64,000 bases of DNA from Wurfbainia villosa (GCA_025175895.1 CM045991.1:82695174-82759173), one strand, 5' to 3'; shown: positions 22,758 to 35,482, counted from the first letter of the stretch. The notes: generated from the sequence alone by a model not told the origin. A program made the numbers and translations.

Positions 22758-24632
22758 TGTTAGTTATAGCCCTAGAGCCAATCATGTGATGGTTGAATAG
22801 GGAACATTTTGTATCATATTCAATAAAGGCAAAGGATTGGTTATTATATTTACATCTTGCTTGTGCTACCTAAATTAAATATAATAATGCCCTAGAAAAG
22901 TAGGTTCTTATCTACAAAGACATCAATCGCGTAATTGATTATGAGAGGTCAGAGAGAACACTTTCCTAAATGTTCCTAGTCAAGTATTAATATGCAAGGG
23001 CAATATTAATACATAAAGACTAGCATGTAGGTCAATTGATGACTTGATCTCACAAGTCATGGATATATGATATCAAGTTGACACATGGGTATATATTAGA
23101 GAATATATATGAATCGACCGCCATGAGAAAGTTTCATGGATCGTTATATGAGTGTCATAAACTTTCATGTGACTATTGGTATGAATAGTCCTCGAACTCA
23201 AGTCACTACTGCCTCCTACATAAGGAATTATGTACTTTGGTATCACAAACGCCACCCGTAATGCAGGTGGACCATAAAGGCGACATCGGGTATATAACAA
23301 ATTATACGGAGGGATGTGAGTGATGTAGATGGGATCTATCCCTCTCATATGACGAGAGTGATATCGGTGGGCCCCTTGATTGAGTAGAACTACTAATACG
23401 CATGGTCATGCTCAAATGAGTCAATATGAGATATTGAGCTCATTTGTTTGAGTTAGTTTACTCGAGGATCAAGAAACACATAGATTGATCGAGGATGACA
23501 CGGCCTATGCCTCATTGGTCAATGATATCAAGGATAGAAGGACACGGCCATACATTATAGTAGTCACGGAAAGGTTAGCCTCGGATCTTGACTTATTTCA
23601 GAACTTGGGTAGCAATGATGTATTGCTAGATGTCGCCATTCTTGTGTATCTAAAAGAGTTTAGATCCACCGCCAACGTTATGAGAGCCTATAGGGTCACA
23701 CACAAAGAGCATGATGATTAGAAGAATTAGTGCATTCTAGTTTGACTAGAATAATTTGGGAATAAGCTTAAGTACAAAATGGTTTTTGGGCTTTAAGCTT
23801 AATGAGAATTTTAGCTTATTGATTTAATGAGATTAATTCAATATGTTACCTTATTGATTTAATGAGATTAATTCAATATGATAACATAAGCTTATTGAAT
23901 TAATAAGATTAATTCAACATGCATGAATGACACACAAGCATGCCATATAAGCATGCCACCTAAGCTAGATAAGGTGGGCTTATTGAATTAATAAGATTAA
24001 TTCAACATGCATGAATGCCACACAAGCATGCCACATAATCATGCCACCTAAGCTAGATAAGGTGGAAGGAGACAAAGTGGTTTTTGTCTCCTTAAAGTGG
24101 CCGGCCAAACAAGGTGTCTCAATGCAATGGATTGCATTGAATGGTAGGAGGTGAAAGGGTTTTTCCAACCCTATAAAAGACTCCATGGAGTGGCCTGCCA
24201 AAGTGAGATTGTGGTTGTGAGAGCTTGAGAGCTGAGCTTGGTGGAAGCTTTGGTTGTGTGGTTTTGTGAGTGTAGGCTAGCAAGAAGAGTAGTCTTCTTC
24301 TTCCCTTCTCTTTTTCCCTAGCTTCCTCTCCTTTAGGGACTTCTCTAGCAAGAAGTAAAGGAGAGCCCTTCTAGTTTTTCTTTTGTGAGACAAGAGCTTG
24401 CTCGTGTGGATACGTATAGAGGCACGGACATTTGAACGTGCTAAAGATCCAACAAACCAAAAGGAAAAGCGGGATTAACAAGGGCACGCAACAAAGGTAA
24501 TCCTCTCCTATAAGATGGGTTTGATTTTAGAGAAATTTATTTTGTACGAGGTTTTCTTTCGCAAGGATCACTAGGAAGGGATCCTAATTTTTCCGTTGCG
24601 CATATGCTATTTGGCATATAGAAATCCCTACA
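22758..24632 (+). repeat. 3' LTR of element H
   Basis: 1875 bp, same ends as the 5' copy. It contains the extra roughly 108-bp segment including AAAGTGGCCGGCCAAACAAG. The ORF at 23485-23721 has no homologous frame in the 5' copy and is not a gene. Confidence 0.93.
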
Positions 24633-24637
24633 ACATG

Positions 24638-27143
24638 CATATAACATACAAGAACATAAGCATAACATTCATATAAACATCTAAGAACATAAGCAAACAT
24701 AACATGCATATAACATACCAGAACATAAGCATAACATTCATGTAAACATCTAAAACATAAGCAAACATAACATGCATATAACATACCAGAACATAAGCAA
24801 GCATAACATACATATAGACATACAAGAACATAAGCAAGCATAACATGCATATAAACATAAGCATAACATGAACATAACATCATAATGATTTAGACATGAA
24901 CTAAGGATATATGCAGGATGCTCTTTGAAAACATATATTATAGGTATTTAAACATAATCTCAACATATTGGGCCCGGCATTGTACCACATCATCATCATC
25001 ATCATAGCGTGCATCCCTAAATAGACCCGAGGTAGCTAATCCCGAACCTACTAGGTTACTAGGCCCGTACTATGTCCGTCGACCTAGGGGCCATCATCAT
25101 AACATAGAAGCCCATCCTAGGTCAGACTTACGCATCGGCCTAGGCATCCGGGAGATCCTGCATCAGGTCCGCATAGATAGCACCTGGGCAATCATAACAT
25201 AGAAGCTCATCCTAGGCATTTAGTCCGCTTACTAGGCAACTTAGGAGCCCATCCCTTCGACCTTGTTAGGTCCTGTACAAGCCATGCGTAAAGTAAAATA
25301 AGCAATACGTAACTGAAACGGATCATATTTCTTTTCATAAACATATCATGTTCCTTATCATGGCATATCATGTTCCTTCTTCATGGCATATCATGTTCCT
25401 TCTTCATAACATATCATTTTTCTTTTCATAACATATCATATTCCTTCATCTTAACATATCATATTTCTTTTCATACATATCAAGTTCCTTCTTTATAACA
25501 TATCATACATTCACACAATTCGCATGGCAATGAGCATAACATGATCATACATTTAACATGGTAATGAGCAGAAATTTATCATGCATCCCTACTATTAACA
25601 TAGACATATGGTAGTGACATAAACCAATCACGCTAAACCACTTGAGCAAGGACTACTTAACATCATGTTAACATCACACACATATAGGGCATGGCATAAA
25701 CATCATGAACAAGCATACATGGAGTGATCTAAACTTCATGGAGTTCTACCAAAGTTTTAAACCCTAAACAACTTATATATGATCTAACTAACCACATATT
25801 AATTCTTTCACATATAAAGCATGGCATGGAAGGCACTTTGGAGTTTAGATAAGTCTTGGCCGAGAGTTTCAAGAAAACCTAAGATCCATTTCTTAAATCT
25901 AGCTTAGCTTTCTCATGTTACCTATATCTACATTCAAAACATAGCATGGCAATTTATAGATCATAGCATGATAGACCTAAATGGGTCTTGGCCGAATGGT
26001 TCAAGGAACTTAAAAGATCAACCACTTAAATTAAGGTTAGCTAACAACATGTTACCTTCATCTATATTCATAACATAGCATGACAACTTATAGATCATAG
26101 TATATTAGACCTAAATGGGTCTTGGTCGAATGGTTCAAGGAACTTAAAGGATCAACCACTTAAATTTAGGTTAGCTAATAACATGTTACCTTCATCTAAC
26201 ATCAAAACATATCATGAACTCATCTATAGCATGGCATAGAACATGTTATCTTCATCTAACATCAAAACATATCATGAACTCATCTATAGCATGGCATAGA
26301 AGATGTTATCTTCATCTAACATCAAAACATATCATGAACTCATCTAGAGCATGGCATAGAAAAACACATTAGGGGTCCAAAAGGGCTTGGCCGAGAGTCC
26401 TAGAAGGGTTTGAAGTTCAACCACTTAACTAGAAATCTATCATCATCATATTCATACAATGTATAGCATGGATCATCATGGAAAACACAAAGAATGGTCT
26501 TGGCCGAAAGTTTCTTGAAGTTTTTAAGATCTAACACTTAACCAAACCTATTTAGCAACCTATCATCATCATATTCATACAAGGTATAGCATGGATCATC
26601 ATGGAGGGCACAAGGAAGGGCCTTGGCCGAAAGTTCATGAAGGGATTCACATAATAACATCAATCGAAAACAACTTGTATGCAGGTGAGGGGATACTTAC
26701 ATCCTTCGCTTTGTTAATAGTTGGAAAATACCCTAAGGGATGCCAAACCTAGAGCCTTCTTCTTTCTTGGCTAGCTTTCGGAAAATGGAAGAGAGAGCCT
26801 AGGGTTTTCGGTGAGGAAGAAGAAGAGGAGAAGTGGAGAATGAAAAATGGGTTTTCTCTTGTCTCCTCATTCCTTATTTATTCACTTGAAGGTGTCCCTT
26901 AGCCTCCCTTACCCTTAACTATCATTTCCCATATTCCTCTAATAGCACAACCCTGCTGGGCTTCTGGTTATTGGATGCATCTTAGGGCTTAGCTATCTAC
27001 TAGAGGTGTGGGTTCAATTCCTAGGCCATGCATCCTTTATGGTTCTATTTCTTTTATTTTTTTTTTTGAAAGAGACCACATAAAGCCCATTATAATCATG
27101 CAAAAATTCTTGTAAAATTACTAGAAATTTTACGGGCGTTACA
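24638..27143 (-). repeat. 5' LTR of element G, remainder
   Basis: Continues from 15899 after element H and ends TTTTACGGGCGTTACA, then TSD GATTA. It repeats the arrays of the other LTR, for example 24-bp CATATCATGTTCC units at about 25330-25510 and three roughly 60-bp units at about 26190-26360. The stretch 25110-25320 is scrambled by small indels relative to 8740-8950. Confidence 0.9.
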
Positions 27144-27148
27144 GATTA

Positions 27149-27529
27149 TCCATCTATGTATGATGGATGATGGTTTATAAAAAGGGGGCAAATTAGAAGA
27201 TTGCTTTTCATCTAGTGATAGATCACTAAGGAGAATGAAAGCATTCAAGATGAATTTTGACCAAGAAGGAGTAGGAAGAATCTTATTGAAAATGAGACAT
27301 GGTAAACCTTGGTGGATTTTTTTTATGTGTCAAGAAGGGGGAGAAATAGAAGTGGTCAAGTTAGGTTTTAACTTAGAATACCCTAATTTTACACTAAACC
27401 CCAAAAATTTCAAAAAAATTTGAAATTTTGAATTGGGAACACTTCGTTATGATTTGGCATAAGAAGAGTCAAGTTGGGTTATGGGATAACCTAACTTAAC
27501 GGTATTGTCAAACATCAAAAAGGGGAGAT
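27149..27529 (+). other. Non-coding end of element B with polypurine tract
   Basis: Remainder of B after insertion G. The ORF at 27235-27423 shows no retrotransposon domain. AAAAAGGGGAGAT (27517-27529) is the polypurine tract directly before the 3' LTR. Confidence 0.8.
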
Positions 27530-29046
27530 TGTTGATGCAATCGACCTAGGTCACGATTGACCAGACTCGAGTGGGACTCAAGTAGGGGTTTGATGTTCGA
27601 CAATAGTTGACAATATGATTTGACCATATGACTAGTGGATGGTATAGGACATCCAAGGTCAAATGAGGGAGATTATTGGAGAAATCCAAGTTGATCAAGG
27701 TTGATCAGGCATTTGGTGTGGAGAAGTCCAAGTTTGGTGACTTGGAAGGGAAAAGTCCAAGTATGGGTACTTGGCAAGAGAAAATCCAAGTTGGTCAAGG
27801 GAGACCGAACACTTGGTGTTGGAAAGACCAACGGGGAGTTGGCGAGGGAAGTCCCGACAGGTCTGAGAGGCCGTGCTTGGAAAATAAAGTCCCAGAGGCG
27901 TAGCTTCTTGGCAGTGAAGTCTCGGATGAGGAGTCTTGGTAAGGGAAGACCCGGCTGATCAGGGAGATTGAGCTTGGCAAAAGGGAAGTCCCGGAGGCGA
28001 GGCCTCTTGGCAAAGGTAGACCCTAGAGCATGACAATGGCCGATGGAAACACTTGAAGGCTAGCGCAAGGATGAAGAGTCGCGGACTCGAGGGATCCGGA
28101 AGGCGTGAGGCTGATAGAAGTGGGTTGAAGGCTTAGGTCTAGACTTAGGATGAGTATCAAGTATGAGGGGATCATACTTAGAGTGTTAAACCTCAGTGTA
28201 GTGGTATAATCATTGCGATTCGATTGATCGGCCGGAAGCCGTTGTTGCCAAGCGAAGCAAGGTGAACTCGACCAATGCCTCTACTAAAGGCTAGTTGAGG
28301 CAGCACCTCGACTGGTAGTTCTAGATTGAGGCACAGAAGCGAGGCGCACTCGACCAGCGCCTCGACTAGTGGACAGTCGAGGCGGCGCCTCGATTGGATC
28401 ACTCGACTGGCACCTCGACTGGTTCCAGCACAGGTATGAAGATAGCTGCTCAGAAGCAAGGCGACTCAACTGGTACCTCGACTGGAGTTCCAGTCGAGGT
28501 GGCACCTCAACTAGCGAAGCGACCATTGCAGATTGGAAAGCTTTGATGGAGCTCTATAAGAAGAGGTTTGAGGGGGTCTTCGAGCAAGATTTTGGAGGCC
28601 CGATTTGAAGCGAGGTGCTACTGCATTTCAGGGCCTTCGAGCTCATCCCAAAGAAACCAACAAGCAAAGATTCAAAAGCCCTAATCTGTAAAGTGTGTTC
28701 ATTTGTTCTTCTATTTTCTTTTGTTATTATTGTAGTTGCTTATTGTATCTTGCTTTTACTGTTGTAAGAGACTTGTAAGAGGTTCCTCCACCTCCGGTGT
28801 GTCACTGAGATGGAGAAGTTTGATAGTGGTGGTTTGCATCACTAGAGCTCGCTAGGGCTCATCCGTGGAGTAGGAACTAGGGTTCTGAACCACGTAAAAG
28901 TCGTGTGTTGTGCTTGTGCTGTGTTTTTCTACTTGTATTGGTGTTTCCGCTGCGTACTAACAATTGTAGACAAGAACGACGAATTTCATCAACGAAATCG
29001 ACGACAACACTATTCACCCCCTCTAGCGGGCGCATAGGTCCTAACA
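27530..29046 (+). repeat. 3' LTR of element B
   Basis: 1517 bp, TGTTGATGCAATCG to CCTAACA, then TSD GTTTA. Same TCGA-rich block at about 28260-28520, including CGAGGC-GGC-GCCTCG at 28378-28392. The ORFs here (27676-28608) merely read the LTR repeats. Confidence 0.93.
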
Positions 29047-29051
29047 GTTTA

Positions 29052-29325
29052 AAAACTTTGAAATTGATCATTAAATTTAATTAAGATTAAAAGAAGTCCT
29101 CATCTTACAAAACCCATAGGAATAAGTGTATTAAAAACCTAGTCTGAGGGAGATGATTTTGAATTTAATCAAGTTTAATTAGTTTAATACAATTCACTTA
29201 ACTTAACAAACTACTTAATAACTTTGCTTAAACTTAATTAAACTAAACCTAATTTAACTAAATTAAAACAAACTTAGTTGACTCACTAAACTAAATGTAA
29301 GTAACCTACTAAATTAAACTTAATC
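29052..29325 (+). other. Element A internal region, continued
   Basis: AT-rich non-coding continuation of 2392-2847 after removal of B, rich in TTAATTAAA/AACTTAA words. It ends where element C begins. The rest of A must lie beyond the right end of the window. Confidence 0.65.
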
Positions 29326-31528
29326 TGTTGGGTTTCTAGTACCGCGGCGAGTGTGTGTTCGAACATGTTTTGTAAACATGTGCACAACAAAAGAATTAAA
29401 AAGCAATAAATCTAATTTATTACAACACACACATCATACGCATGCATAGTACAACATGTGTAGACATAAATGTAGTTTCAAATTTTGCAATAAAAGGAAA
29501 TTACTCTAGTTATACCTAACGTATCACGTGCAACGGGAATGACATCAACCGGAGCGACTCTCGCTAGAATCATCTCTATCCGTATCCACACCGAGTATCG
29601 TCAGGATGGCTTCACAAAGCCACAAGCCTCGTCTTCTTAAGAGTCACTAGTCTCGTATCGAAGAATATGTGATCGAGAGAAGATCACAATCCGAATCAAA
29701 ATTCGGATTCGAAAATGAGTCCCCAAAACTCGCTTCTCCGGAGAGGTATTCGTCAACCGATTGACAAATCCTTCATCCTCCACCTATGAGGATTACAGGA
29801 GATCAAATCCCCGGTAAAGTAGCCGCTGTCAGAGCTCAAAACATCGTCCAAACGATGCTCTGACACGAAAGAAAGAAGCTGTCCAGAAAACTGGACAGCT
29901 TGGTGGAGGAGTTGTGTCGGCCCAAAGGAGGATGGTCGGCTGCACCTTGGTCACCGGAGCCAAGGGAAGTTGCTGGAGGGTCACCGGAGGATCGCTGGCA
30001 GAAGCTTGGATGCCGGAAGCAAGGTGGACGGAGGTACAAGGGCTGATGGCGTGGAGAGCTTGGGCGGCGACAAGGAGAAGAGAGGGTTGGGCGGCAAGAA
30101 TAGATTTTGGTTTCACAAAACCCTTAAGCCATGTTTTTATAGAAAACACATTCTCCTAACGATTATTGGTTCATAACCAAAAACCCGTTAAACCGCTCCA
30201 ATAACTTAAGTTAAAATAAACCAAACCACATTGGTCTATTTTAAGTTAAAACGAACCGAACCAACTTTGGTTCATTCATTTAAAACAAACCAAACCCCTT
30301 CGTTTATTCTCCACCATTAGATTAGAACCGAACTAATTTGGTTCATCCATCATGTCTTCATAAGACTCGGCCCATCCATGCTTCCATTACAACTGAAACA
30401 ATTTCATTCTCGCTCCTTATTTGGTCCAACCAAATCTTGTTTCTCTCGATCTGAGAATCTCATTCTCAAGCTCGTTTTAAATCCTTCGGATTATGCTTGT
30501 TGTGCGTGTGACCAAATAGGTTCTCGATTCATGTTGGTCATCTATAATTAACCATTAATTATAGAACGATCATGAGTGGCACTTAGTAGTACATCATGAT
30601 CTCCAATTAACCGAAAAATCAACAGTTGATTCAGAACCACTTCTAAAACCCTTCATCAGCTACAATGAATCATGCCCCATTCCCTTCACGCATCTTATAC
30701 CCACTTGGTTCAGGACATGATCTATTGTGTCAGTCCCCACCAGACTGACTACGTCACACCTAGCACAAGTATCATTTTCTCGTCCTACAGATTCTTGTTA
30801 CTTCTCATGTATCCAAGAGTACCTTACTCTAAACATGTAATTCTTTGGCCAAAGACTTTAGTAACAATCTGACGAGAGGTCATGGGTATACATCTCCTCG
30901 CAAAGAGTGGTGAATCCTTTAAAGGCTATTCAAACACCTTCGAGCATTTCGACTTATACCCAATCATCTCGAGTCCACATCTCCTCAGAGATGTTTGCTT
31001 AAGATGTCAAAACATAAGTCTTCATGACCAAGATGACTTGAATACCGCAAGTCAAAGGAACATCGCACTTAAGCTGCAGTAAGAACTTTATTGACATATC
31101 CATATATGTAGAGAACCATATAAAGTCTTACAGCTGGTCACTCCAATGAACTTGTTACCATAACTAGCATTCACGATTAACTCCGGACATCACAATGTCT
31201 CCAGCCAGTGAGAATCAGCTGCTTGGATACACCAAGGAGTATACCTCGTGCTAGTCTCAACAGAATTGATGGTGTCCAAATCCATCAATTCATTGACTAG
31301 GGATAATTCCAATACATCACAATTACACATGTAGAGATACTCACTAGTTGTGATCCAATCACAAATTCTCTCATGTTGTGAATCATATTATCGACATTCA
31401 GTAAATGATTTTAAGATCTAATCAAATACATGCAAACATGTATTCTCAAATAGTGAATTTTCATTTATCATTTAAATGGTTCAAACATAAGGCGATTGCC
31501 TTAGGACACCTCTCATATATTACTAACA
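29326..31528 (-). repeat. 3' LTR of element C
   Basis: 2203 bp. Read on the minus strand it starts TGTTAGTAATATATGAG and ends AGAAACCCAACA. A TATA box (TATAAAAA on the minus strand) lies at 30134-30141. ORFs inside (29829-31082) have no domain and differ between LTR copies. Confidence 0.92.
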
Positions 31529-32346
31529 AACTCCCACTTGGCATAATGTCAATGGCCACGGTATCCAATACCATAGGCCCTAACATGGCCCTCAAACTTA
31601 CTTTGAGGTAAGCCCTTAGTTAAAGGATCCGCTAAGTTCCTTTCAGTGGGAATCTTCTCGATTTGTATTTCCTTCCTACTAATGATCTCTCTAATCAGAT
31701 GATAGCGGTGAAGCACATGTTTGGACTGTTGATGAGACCTTGGCTCTTTTGCCTGTGCAATTGCTCCATTGTTGAAGCAGTAAACCGGTATTTCTTCAAC
31801 AATGGCTGGAACCACACCAAGTTCATAAATGAACTTCTTGATCCAAACCGCTTCCTTTGCTGTTTCCGAAGCTACAATATATTCTGCCTCTGTGATAGAA
31901 TCCGCTACAGTGTATTGTTTGGAAATTTTCCAACTCACTGTGCCCCCATTCAAGGTGAACACGTACCTAGACTGAAACCTAGAATCATCCTTGTCTGTCT
32001 GGAAACTAGCATCCGTATACCCGTGTATCACCATGTCCCCTTCTCCATATATTAGCAACACATCCTTAGTTCTTCTTAAGTACTTAAGGATCATCTTAAC
32101 AGTCGCCCAATAATCCATTCCTGGATCAGATTGGTATCTACTCGTGACACTCAGAGCATACGATACATCGAGCCTTGTACATAACATAGCATACATGATA
32201 GATCCTATTGCGGATGCATAGGGAATCTTACTCATGCAAATCCTCTCGTCTTCTGTGCGCGGACACATAGACTTCAAAAGGTGTATCCCATGCCTGATGG
32301 GTAGGAAATCTTTCTTGGATTTCGACTTGCTAAACCTCTTTAGCAC
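31529..32346 (-). pseudogene. pol: RNase H of element C and polypurine tract
   Basis: Open frame of 265 residues. RNase H removes RNA from the RNA-DNA hybrid in reverse transcription. Visible family blocks: YASAIGSIMYAMLCTRLDVS, GYTDASFQTDKDD (first Asp), SITEAEYIVASE (Glu), then CFNNGAI, where copia elements normally have Asp (C-D-N), so this catalytic residue appears lost. KHVLHRYHLIRE replaces the usual KHID-like start. Ends GLPQSKFEGHV. On the minus strand a purine run GCCAAGTGGGAGTT precedes the LTR at 31529-31542. Confidence 0.92.
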
Positions 32347-33499
32347 TCGATCATATATATGTAGGAGAAGACCAAGAATTGTTTGATCTATCCCTATAGA
32401 TCTTAATTCTGAGGATGTAGGTTGCTTCTCCCAGGTCTTTCATGGAGAATATCTTGGACAACCAAATTTTAACAAACTATAAGATAGAAATATCATTTCC
32501 TATAAGTAATATGTCATTGACATACAGTACTAGGAACATGACTGCACTCCCACTAACCTTCTTATACACACAAGGTTCGTCCGGATTTTGTGAGAAATCA
32601 AACTTTTTGATTGTCTCATCAAAACGGATATTCCAGCTCTTGGATGCTTGCTTCAGTCCATATATGGACCGTCGCTGTTTGCATACCTTGGTTTTATCAA
32701 CCGATGTGAAACCTTCAGGTTGTATCATATACACGTCCTCGAGCAGGTTTCCATTAAGGAAAGCTATTTTCACATCCATTTGTCATATCTCATAATCATA
32801 ATGAGCCGCTATGGCCAGGAGCATCCGAATAGATTTAAACATAGCAACAGATGAATAGGTCTCGTCATAATCAACACCTTGCTTTTGATGATATCCTTTC
32901 GCCACCAATCTAGCCTTATAGGTAATCACATTACCATCCATGTCGATTTTCTTCTTGAAACCCCACTTGCACCCTATAGGCTTTATGCCTTTAGGTGGGT
33001 CAACTAAGTTCCAAACTTGATTTTCATACATGGAATCCATTTCCAACTTCATGGCGTTAATCCACTTATGCCTTTCTAAACTTTTTAGAACTTCTTCATA
33101 ACTGGTAGGCTCCTCATCATCAATGAGTAATACGTCGTTCGATTCACTTACGAGAAATCTATATCACTTAGGAATGTTGCGTGTTCTACCAGATCTACGA
33201 AGATGTGGTGTCTCAATAAGTCCAACCGATGGCTCATCACTATGAGTTATCGGTTGTGGTGCTTCACCAGGTATCTCATCAATGTCTATTTGAGTCTCTC
33301 GAGCCTCCTCAAGCTCAACGACACTCCCACTGTTTTCTTGCAAGAGAAACTCTTTCTCTAGAAACACAGCATGCCTTGAAACAAACATCTTTTGTTCCAC
33401 AGGATGATAGATCTGGTAACCCCTTGTTTCCTTAGAGTATCCAATAAATAGACATTTATCAGACTTAGCATCCAATTTGTTTGATACAGTCCGCTTCAC
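32347..33499 (-). pseudogene. pol: Reverse transcriptase of element C
   Basis: Copia RT in four pieces. The linker (33499-33164) holds LFIGYSKETRGYQIY and LRRSGRTRNIPK. RT proper begins near 33052 with MYENQVWNLVDPPKGIKPIG, then LVAKGYHQKQGVDYDETYS. An in-frame TGA after DYEI (Trp in relatives) separates it from QMDVKIAFLNGNL, PEGFTSVDKTKVCKQRRSIY, GLKQASKSWN and the active site YVNDILLIG. Copia RTs have YVDD, so the first catalytic Asp is changed to Asn. A further break lies between 32477 and 32346. Confidence 0.92.
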
Positions 33500-33514
33500 A
33501 TAAGCAGGACAACT

Positions 33515-34458
33515 CTATATCTTCAAGTAAGATACATGAGGTTTCTTACTATTCCATATCTCATATAGAGTAGTAGAGACTACCTTGGTTGGCATTCTGT
33601 TAAGCAAGTAAACAGTTATCTGAAGTGCATAGCCCCAAAAGGACTTGGGAAGATTCACATGATTCATCATTGACCTGACCATGTCCAACAAGGTCCGGTT
33701 ACGCCTCTCAGATACACCATTATGCTGCGGTGTATATGGCAGAGTCCATTGAGACAATATACCATTGTCTCTTAGATAATCAAGAAACTTTTGACTTAAG
33801 TATTCACCACCTCGATCCGATCGAAGTATTTTAATACTCTTGTCCTGTTGTTTCTCTACTTCATTTTTGAATTCTTTGAACCTTTCAAAGGCTTCAGACT
33901 TTTGTTTCATCAAGAACACATACCCAAATCGTGACTGAAGATAATGAAGTAGCTATAGCCTCCTAGATCTTGAGTTGACATAGGTCCACATACATCAGTA
34001 TGTATTAGACCTAGCAACTCTCCCACCCGTTCACCTTTTCCTATAAAAGGTAACTTAGTCATCTTACCTTTTAAGCATGATTCGCATGTATCGTATGAAT
34101 CCAATTGAAACGATTCCAGAATTCCACATCAGTGTAATTCGGGCATGCGTTTCTTGCTTACATGGCCAAGACGACAATGTCACATGTAGGAGTCTAATTG
34201 ATTATCTTTTCGAGCACGCTTGTTGCTCGCTTTGATATTGAAAATGTCACTGGATACGTCCAACAAATAAATATCATTGCTCAAAGTTCCAATCCCATAA
34301 AGTGCGCCATTCAAAGTTATATAACAACAATTGTTACTAAACGTCAAATGGTAATCATTTCTATTTAAGCAGGAAATAGAAACAATGTTCTTTATTAGAG
34401 AAGGAACATAATAGCAATTGTCCAGTTCTAAGACTAGTCCACTAGAGAGCTTCAGCAA
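33515..34458 (-). pseudogene. pol: Integrase of element C
   Basis: Pre-integrase part from 34458 (SGLVLELDNCYYVPSLIKNI), a damaged HHCC segment around 34100-34180 ending in CESCLKGKMTKLPF, then HTDVCGPMSTQDLGGYSYF. A frameshift near 33915 leads to ILRSDRGGEYLSQ, NGVSERRNRTLLDMVRSMM and LPKSFWGYALQI. The three catalytic acidic residues (Asp in HTDVC, Asp in SDRGG, Glu in SERRN) are present, but on separate frames. Confidence 0.9.
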
Positions 34459-34503
34459 ATAAGTTTCGATGGTGACCGCAACAAGCTTTGCTCCATTGCC
34501 AAC

Positions 34504-35446
34504 TCACAAATTTGACTCCCTTCTGACGAGTCTTCTTCTATTCCTTAGCCCCTGTATGTCATTACATATATGTGAACCACACCCAATATCCAATACCCAA
34601 GTGTCTAATGAAATAGAATGACAATCAATAATAAAGATACCTGAAGAGGATGGGGCATCGGATGCCTTCTTCTTCTTCACGGACTCAAGATAAATCTTGT
34701 AGTTTCTTCGCCAGTGGCCCTCCTTGCCATAATGATGGCAAGTGCCCTTTTGTGTAGGTTCTGCCTTTTTATCCTTTTTGTTCTTCCCTTTCTTCTGTTC
34801 ATTTGACTTCCTCTTAGAACCTTTCTTTGAGAAATCAACTAACATATCTACCTTATCCTCATGCTTCACAGAAGGCTCCACAATCTTTAGCATATTGAGG
34901 AGCTCAAGAATAGTGGATTCAAGTTTGTTCATCCGGTAGTTCATCACAAATTGTGAGAAACTCTTTGGAAAACAATGCAGAATTAAGTCAATACTTAATT
35001 CATGATCCATCCTGAGCAGGGTAGCCAGCCGCTCGATGTACCCATTCATCTTTAGCACAAATTGTACTACAGATGAACCTTCTTGCATCTTAGAGGTGAA
35101 GAGGAGTCTGGAGACTTCGAACCTTTCGGATCTCGCTTGCTCATCAAACAACTCATGAAGATGGAAGACTATGGTATTTGCATCCATATGCTCATGCTGC
35201 TTTTGCAGCTCAGGTACCATCGCGACTAGCATGATGCAACTCGTCAGTTCAGAATCTGCCACATATTTCTGATAGGCCAATAATTGGTCTAGAGTTGCAT
35301 CGTCCCTAGGATGGTTGGGAAGAGGCTCTTCGAGGACATACGCGAGTTTTTCAGCCAACAATTCTCAAGTTTCTAAGCCAGTCCAAGAAGTTAGGCCCAG
35401 TCAATTTTTTTGAATCCAAAATAGTGCACAAATTCAAAGACGTCAT
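34504..35446 (-). pseudogene. gag: gag and protease of element C
   Basis: Copia gag. The start is ATG at 35446 (MTSLNLCTILDSKKLTGPNF, then LDWLRNLRI); a one-base slip near 35366 shifts it into the long frame that begins AEKLAYVLEEPLPNHP. Capsid-like helices follow, with DEQARSERFEVSRLLFTSKM. After a Lys-rich stretch comes the zinc knuckle CHHYGKEGHWRRNY: two of its three Cys are Tyr. Protease begins DTWVLDIGCGSHICND; the active site Asp-Thr-Gly reads Asp-Ile-Gly. The frame closes at 34504. Element D is inserted 36 bp upstream of the ATG. Confidence 0.9.
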
Positions 35447-35482
35447 GATCAATCGATTAACCTAGAAATACAAAACGAGCAT

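Larger units (their letters stand above)
15900..24632 (+). mobile_element. Element H: Ty1/copia retrotransposon, structurally complete but degraded
   Basis: LTRs 15900-17666 and 22758-24632, both TGTTAGTTATAGCC to CCCTACA, with a perfect TSD ACATG (15895-15899 and 24633-24637). The order gag, protease, integrase, RT, RNase H is that of Ty1/copia. It lies inside an LTR of G. All coding parts carry stops and indels. Confidence 0.95.
7724..27143 (-). mobile_element. Element G: Tekay/Del-like chromovirus (Ty3/gypsy), lacking gag and protease
   Basis: Minus-strand element with a perfect TSD GATTA (7719-7723 and 27144-27148). Its LTR copies are 7724-10797 and 15357-15899 plus 24638-27143; the latter is split by copia element H. 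Its own length is about 9.2 kb once H and solo LTR L are removed. The pol order RT, RNase H, integrase, chromodomain-like tail and the LTR terminus TGTAACGCCCG (read on the minus strand) fit the Tekay/Del branch of chromoviruses. Gag and protease are absent; a short arginine-repeat ORF precedes RT. Confidence 0.93.
2848..29046 (+). mobile_element. Element B: gag-only SIRE-like LTR retrotransposon, nested host of G
   Basis: Paired LTRs at 2848-4422 and 27530-29046, both starting TGTTG, flanked by a perfect 5-bp TSD GTTTA (2843-2847 and 29047-29051). A primer-binding site follows the 5' LTR and a polypurine tract precedes the 3' LTR. Without the inserted element G its own length is about 6.8 kb. 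It codes only for a gag-like protein, and no protease, integrase, RT or RNase H is seen anywhere in its internal part. This matches the published description of gag-only terminal-repeat elements (TR-GAG), which would need enzymes from a relative to move. Assignment to SIRE rests on the gag type and the LTR end (TATTCACCCCC before the terminus). Confidence 0.93.

Noticed and set aside
29829..30176. Candidate gene in GC-rich stretch with ORFs on both strands
   Set aside because: Lies in the LTR of C, and the other LTR copies (J, L) do not keep the frame.
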